Source: Dunaliella salina
Taxonomy: Eukaryota > Chlorophyta > Chlorophyceae > Chlamydomonadales > Dunaliellaceae
DNA length: 17,409 nt
NCBI GenBank assembly: GCA_002284615.2
Contig: MU069609.1
Coordinates: 56,806 to 74,214, forward strand
Direction of reading: 5' to 3'
Below, piece by piece: positions 16,301-17,409 of this stretch. Position numbers and translations under genes: made by a program. Numbering within the stretch: the stretch's first letter is position 1; the number at the start of each line of letters is the position of its first letter. The notes under the pieces were generated by a model. The model was not told where the DNA came from, did not search any database, and saw only the letters and a program-made list of their open reading frames with translations.

Positions 16301-17181
16301 CAAAACGGCATGGCGGGGTCTTCTTGCACACAATGCAGGAGGATTTGAGGCTTGCTGCAGACAGTCTGGGCAAAGGTTTGACAGGCGATTGCCACTAAAC
16401 ATTCAATGCATTCGGAAGCACTTGCCAGTTGTAAGATCAAAATAATGGTTCGTGAGCAACAGAGTTTCAGGCAGACGATAAAGTTTCACGCAGCACAACC
16501 CCACAACCAGCACCTACCGCAAGCTGCTGCTTCAGCGTAGAAATTGCGTTTTCCATGATGATGATCTGGCTGTTCTTCTGGTTTGCGGCGTGCTCTGCTG
16601 CCAGCATTCTGTTCTTGTAGTTTTTCAGCTTCTCCTTCATGGCCTGGATTGCAACGTATTTGCTCTTGCGTGAGTCGTGCAAGTGTACTCGCGTGCCTCA
16701 TGCAAGTGCACACATGTACATCATGCAAGTGCAAACCTGTGCCTCATGCAAGTGCAATCCTGTGTGTCATCCAAGTGCACTAATGTGCTTCGTGCAAGTG
16801 CACTCACATGCGTCGACACATCACTCAAAATGATGTGTCAAATCCTCGGAGCAACGCCCTTTGCAACGATTTCTTCAGCTCGAAAAGACAGCTGTGCAGG
16901 TGATGCGTGCATGAAAACAAGCATTGCTGCAAATTCACTGGTGTTCAGGACTTGTGTGTGACATCCGAGCAGCCAAACTACCCAGCTGAAGGTTACGTTC
17001 ACTAATGTAATGTAATGCAATGTAAGTTCATGCGCTCTATATCCCTGGCAAGGCACCTTACCTTGTTGTCCTCCAGCACTGCCCTAAGTCGAGGAGGTAG
17101 CTCCTGGAGTTGGGATTGTCTGAAAAAGTCCCCGCTCAAATGGACTGTCCCATTGCTGGCCTTGCCATGGTGTCTTGTCAT
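7333..17181 (-). CDS. Lebercilin-like ciliary coiled-coil protein with Ala/Glu-rich tail (8 exons, 5' partial)
   Basis: Exons in transcript order: 17181-17062, 16664-16518, 13763-13668, 13382-13287, 12574-12458, 10091-9897, 9592-8854, 8480-7333. All junctions are GT..AG and in phase. The sum is 886 codons with the TGA. The first six exons are multiples of three with phase-0 borders. Residues about 25-192 are charged coiled coil (SKYVAIQAMKEKLKNYKNRM; VNVLKQKVDTDSKLHRQAMA; VAEKDIEIRKSHLEVKQL). The order and spacing resemble the end of the lebercilin (LCA5) domain, which in animals localises to cilia and basal bodies and supports intraflagellar transport. Residues 193-257 are Gln/His/Glu-rich, 258-503 Glu/Ala-rich, and about 505-885 Ala/Glu/Pro-rich, ending in a 9-residue repeat. 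No signal peptide or membrane segment is seen. The ATG at 17181 directly follows TTGCAG, so the true start probably lies outside the window. Gene structure is well supported; the family is inferred from coiled-coil pattern and could be another ciliary coiled-coil protein. Confidence 0.75.
7490..7830 (-). repeat. 27-bp coding repeat encoding EPAAESAAA
   Basis: Within the last exon of the large gene, a 27-bp GCT/GCA-rich unit is repeated about six times, giving EPAAESAAA in tandem. It is flanked by variants (ESAAAKPAA, ELAAAEPAG, and pure Ala runs of five to seven). It corresponds to about residues 720-834 of the window product. Because the unit is triplet-based and poor in stops, all three antisense frames also stay open for long distances (a 393-codon frame at 7409-8590 and a Leu-rich 225-codon frame). 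These are shadows. The array is expected to vary in length between strains. Confidence 0.9.
8481..8853 (-). other. Intron 7 of the large gene
   Basis: Minus-strand donor TTCAG/GTGCGC at 8853 and acceptor TTGGATTGCAG ending at 8481. The junction is phase 1, and the split codon becomes GTA. The donor GTGCGC is the weakest of the set. A (GCA)7 repeat lies 15 bp inside the intron. Nothing else is recognisable. Confidence 0.7.
8818..8838. repeat. (GCA)7 triplet microsatellite
   Basis: Seven GCA units, just downstream (minus strand) of the intron 7 donor. If the intron were retained it would add a run of Leu codons to exon 7 and then a hydrophobic tail, so it is unlikely to be coding. Confidence 0.9.
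9593..9896 (-). other. Intron 6 of the large gene
   Basis: Minus-strand donor CTGGG/GTAGGT at 9896 and acceptor ATGACTTTAG ending at 9593, phase 0. The acceptor has a modest pyrimidine tract. The next upstream in-frame triplet is a TAG stop formed by the acceptor itself, so exon 7 cannot extend further. Apart from the paired TGACGTCA sites near 9815-9842, nothing stands out. Confidence 0.6.
9815..9842. promoter_or_regulatory. Paired TGACGTCA palindromes (CRE/bZIP-like sites)
   Basis: Perfect TGACGTCA at 9815-9822 and 9835-9842, with starts exactly 20 bp apart (about two helical turns). This octamer is the consensus for CREB/ATF-type and some plant bZIP factors. The pair sits in intron 6 of the large gene. 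A role as intronic enhancer or internal promoter is inference only. Confidence 0.4.
10092..12457 (-). other. Intron 5 of the large gene (2.4 kb)
   Basis: Minus-strand donor AACATG/GTAAGT at 12457 and acceptor CTCTCTTTGAACAG ending at 10092, phase 0. It holds a purine-rich run (about 10895-10965), a TATA-containing tandem repeat (11227-11310), a short duplicated GGCATCCTG(T/C)AGTGG segment (about 11486 and 11525), and three degenerate copies of a CTGTGCCT(T/C)G unit at about 12145-12242. I see no exon of the host gene and no convincing nested gene. Confidence 0.6.
11227..11310 (+). repeat. ~23-bp tandem repeat containing GTGTATATA
   Basis: Units of CAATAACA followed by (C/A)(G/A)GTGTATATA and usually GTCA. 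Two full copies and one shortened copy are clear (11227-11250, 11251-11270, 11288-11310), with one copy lacking the CAATA part between them (about 11271-11287). It lies within intron 5. Confidence 0.75.
13113..13162. repeat. Imperfect hairpin of GCCTGT/ACAGGC units
   Basis: Arms 13113-13134 and 13141-13162 are complementary at 19 of 22 positions around a 6-base loop. They are built from CCTGTG and its complement. The structure lies in intron 4, just before the compound CA repeat. Confidence 0.6.
13216..13249. repeat. Compound poly-C, N, (CA)n tract
   Basis: Seventeen C bases, one N at 13233, then a CA repeat to about 13249. The N inside a homopolymer and dinucleotide junction marks an uncertain length in the assembly. 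Confidence 0.9.
13571..13612. repeat. 21-bp direct duplication
   Basis: Two adjacent 21-bp copies (13571-13591 and 13592-13612) that differ at one base, both starting TGTGTAATTCA and ending CTCATTTCG. They lie in the 285-bp intron 3 of the large gene. Confidence 0.85.
13993..14140 (+). mobile_element. Transposon-like coding fragment, copy A
   Basis: This segment can be aligned in opposite orientation with 16122-15982. Shared blocks include CTCAATCCAGACTCCA, CCACTTGC(T/C)CTGC, CCTTTGCCTG and GTAGCAAAGC. Conceptual translations share LNPDS and a Cys/His-bearing stretch, G-x-H-L-(L/P)-C. The two copies suggest fragments of a dispersed element. I cannot name the family. It lies in intron 2 of the large gene, antisense to the host. 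Confidence 0.5.
14359..15180. mobile_element. Candidate non-autonomous DNA transposon with inverted termini
   Basis: Left end AAGAC followed by GTGCTGTGCTTTGAC (14359-14382) matches the reverse complement of the right end, AAGACCAGTGCTGTGCCCTG plus AC (15180-15159). Inside each end the motif ACCGTAA/TTACGGT recurs. On the left it occurs at 14402, 14449, 14470, 14490 and 14591 (some partial). On the right it occurs at 15023, 15078, 15102 and 15130. TAATTTACGGT at 14446-14456 is exactly inverted at 15130-15140. A perfect palindrome CCTGACGCCGTCAGG sits at 15143-15157. The interior (about 14600-15015) lacks the motif and has no transposase frame. Subterminal motif clusters of this type are known as transposase-binding arrays in elements such as hAT. 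No clear target duplication is seen. Confidence 0.5.
15591..15780. repeat. 80-bp inverted repeat with 30-bp loop
   Basis: Arm 15591-15670 and arm 15701-15780 are reverse complements at 67 of 80 positions (84%), with a loop at 15671-15700. The innermost 20 bp differ at only one position. On each strand the arm reads, outside-in, as the end of an open frame with QTLLHP-like text and a terminal TCL then TAG. It may be a fold-back copy of one element end. The hairpin could form in the host transcript, because it lies in intron 2. Confidence 0.85.
15730..16158 (-). mobile_element. Transposon-like ORF fragment, copy B, with decapeptide repeat
   Basis: An open minus-strand frame of about 142 codons ending in TAG at 15730; the first ATG is at 16125. 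The N-terminal part (16122-15982) resembles the fragment at 13993-14140 and contains YYCASLGVCGPHLPC, a Cys/His arrangement similar to a zinc-knuckle that may have lost one Cys. The C-terminal part is built from 30-bp units starting at 15840, 15810, 15780 and 15750, which encode QTLLHLTSLR, QTLLHSSSLT, QTSLHPNSFV and QTLTCL. It lies in intron 2 of the host gene in the same orientation. It could be a relic of a mobile element or, less likely, an alternative exon. Confidence 0.4.
16665..17061 (-). other. Intron 1 of the large gene
   Basis: Minus-strand donor AACAAG/GTAAGG at 17061 and acceptor GACTCACGCAAG ending at 16665, phase 0. The acceptor is an AAG rather than CAG type, chosen because it is the candidate I found that keeps the frame. 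The 23-bp tandem array abuts it. Confidence 0.55.
16676..16813 (+). repeat. 23-bp tandem repeat, six copies
   Basis: Copies begin at 16676, 16699, 16722, 16745, 16768 and 16791, exactly 23 bp apart. The unit core is C(A/G)T(G/C)CAAGTG(C/T)A, then a variable TGTG(C/T)-containing tail. It ends 12 bp upstream (transcript sense) of the exon 2 acceptor, in the region where a branch point and pyrimidine tract would be expected. Confidence 0.9.
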
Positions 17182-17323
17182 CTGCAACATGATAGCAATA
17201 TGATAGACAGAGGTTGTCAACAAAAATGTACCTCAGATGACTTTGTATGAGGCTACATGCGGCATGACTGAGTTCAAAGGACGTCGCATGTCATGGGGTT
17301 AAAAACAAAGTAAAAATACACGT

Positions 17324-17335
<12 letters not shown>
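17182..17335 (-). other. Sequence upstream of the first visible exon
   Basis: Minus-strand sequence before the ATG at 17181 reads as an intron end (TGCTATCATGTTGCAG). No promoter element or further exon is recognisable before the GT repeat. Confidence 0.4.

Positions 17336-17409
<74 letters not shown>
17336..17409. repeat. (GT)n dinucleotide microsatellite
   Basis: Uninterrupted GT repeat running to the last base of the window, 37 units. It truncates the upstream part of the large gene's locus and is the reverse complement of the AC tract at the window start. Confidence 0.97.

Larger units (their letters stand above)
13764..16517 (-). other. Intron 2 of the large gene (2.8 kb, element-rich)
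   Basis: Minus-strand donor CTTGCG/GTAGGT at 16517 and acceptor CCTGTTGCATTACAG ending at 13764, phase 0. It is the longest intron in the window and contains the candidate transposon, the two element fragments and the 80-bp inverted repeat. Two further TGACGTCA octamers lie at 14379-14386 and 14424-14431, inside the left end of the candidate transposon. Confidence 0.7.

Noticed and set aside
16676..16813. Possible CRISPR-like array
   Set aside because: The 23-bp units are directly adjacent with no unique spacers, and the locus is eukaryotic. It is a tandem repeat.
1..17409. tRNA, rRNA or other structured RNA genes
   Set aside because: I looked for a tRNA T-loop (GTTCGANTC) with a matching acceptor stem and for rRNA-like blocks and found none.

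Overview
The window looks like nuclear DNA of a flagellated green alga (chlorophyte; a Dunaliella- or volvocine-like alga would fit, but the species cannot be read from the sequence). The reasons are multi-exon genes with canonical GT..AG introns, TGTAA-type polyadenylation signals, abundant CA/GT dinucleotide and CAG/CTG triplet repeats, very Ala/Glu/Gln-rich coding tracts, a plant/algal-type drug/metabolite transporter, and a cilium-type coiled-coil gene. The window starts in an (AC)n tract and ends in a (GT)n tract, and holds two single Ns inside homopolymer runs.

Layout. Positions 1-1840 hold no gene I can support, only a microsatellite, a degenerate ~65-bp repeat family and a 104-bp tandem repeat. 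A small unrecognised ORF lies at 1841-2173 (+). Positions 2350-4239 (+) carry three exons that encode the second EamA half (five membrane segments) of a drug/metabolite transporter; the first half is not in the window. A diverged copy of the start of its last exon sits immediately upstream, inside the intron. Positions 4240-6387 are largely featureless. A candidate terminal exon on the + strand ends at 6753.

Positions 7333-17181 (-) hold one large gene reconstructed here as eight exons, with every junction GT..AG and in phase (885 codons in the window, 5' end missing). The N-terminal part is a coiled coil that resembles the lebercilin (LCA5) ciliary domain. The C-terminal part is a long Gln/Glu/Ala-rich tail ending in a 27-bp (EPAAESAAA) repeat array. 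This gene and the + strand candidate are convergent.

The large gene's introns hold most of the accessory structure. Intron 2 (13764-16517) contains a candidate DNA transposon at 14359-15180 with imperfect terminal inverted repeats and clustered ACCGTAA/TTACGGT motifs at both ends, two oppositely oriented copies of a transposon-like coding fragment, and an 80-bp inverted repeat at 84% identity. Intron 1 holds a 23-bp x 6 tandem repeat next to a splice acceptor. Intron 6 holds two TGACGTCA palindromes exactly 20 bp apart.
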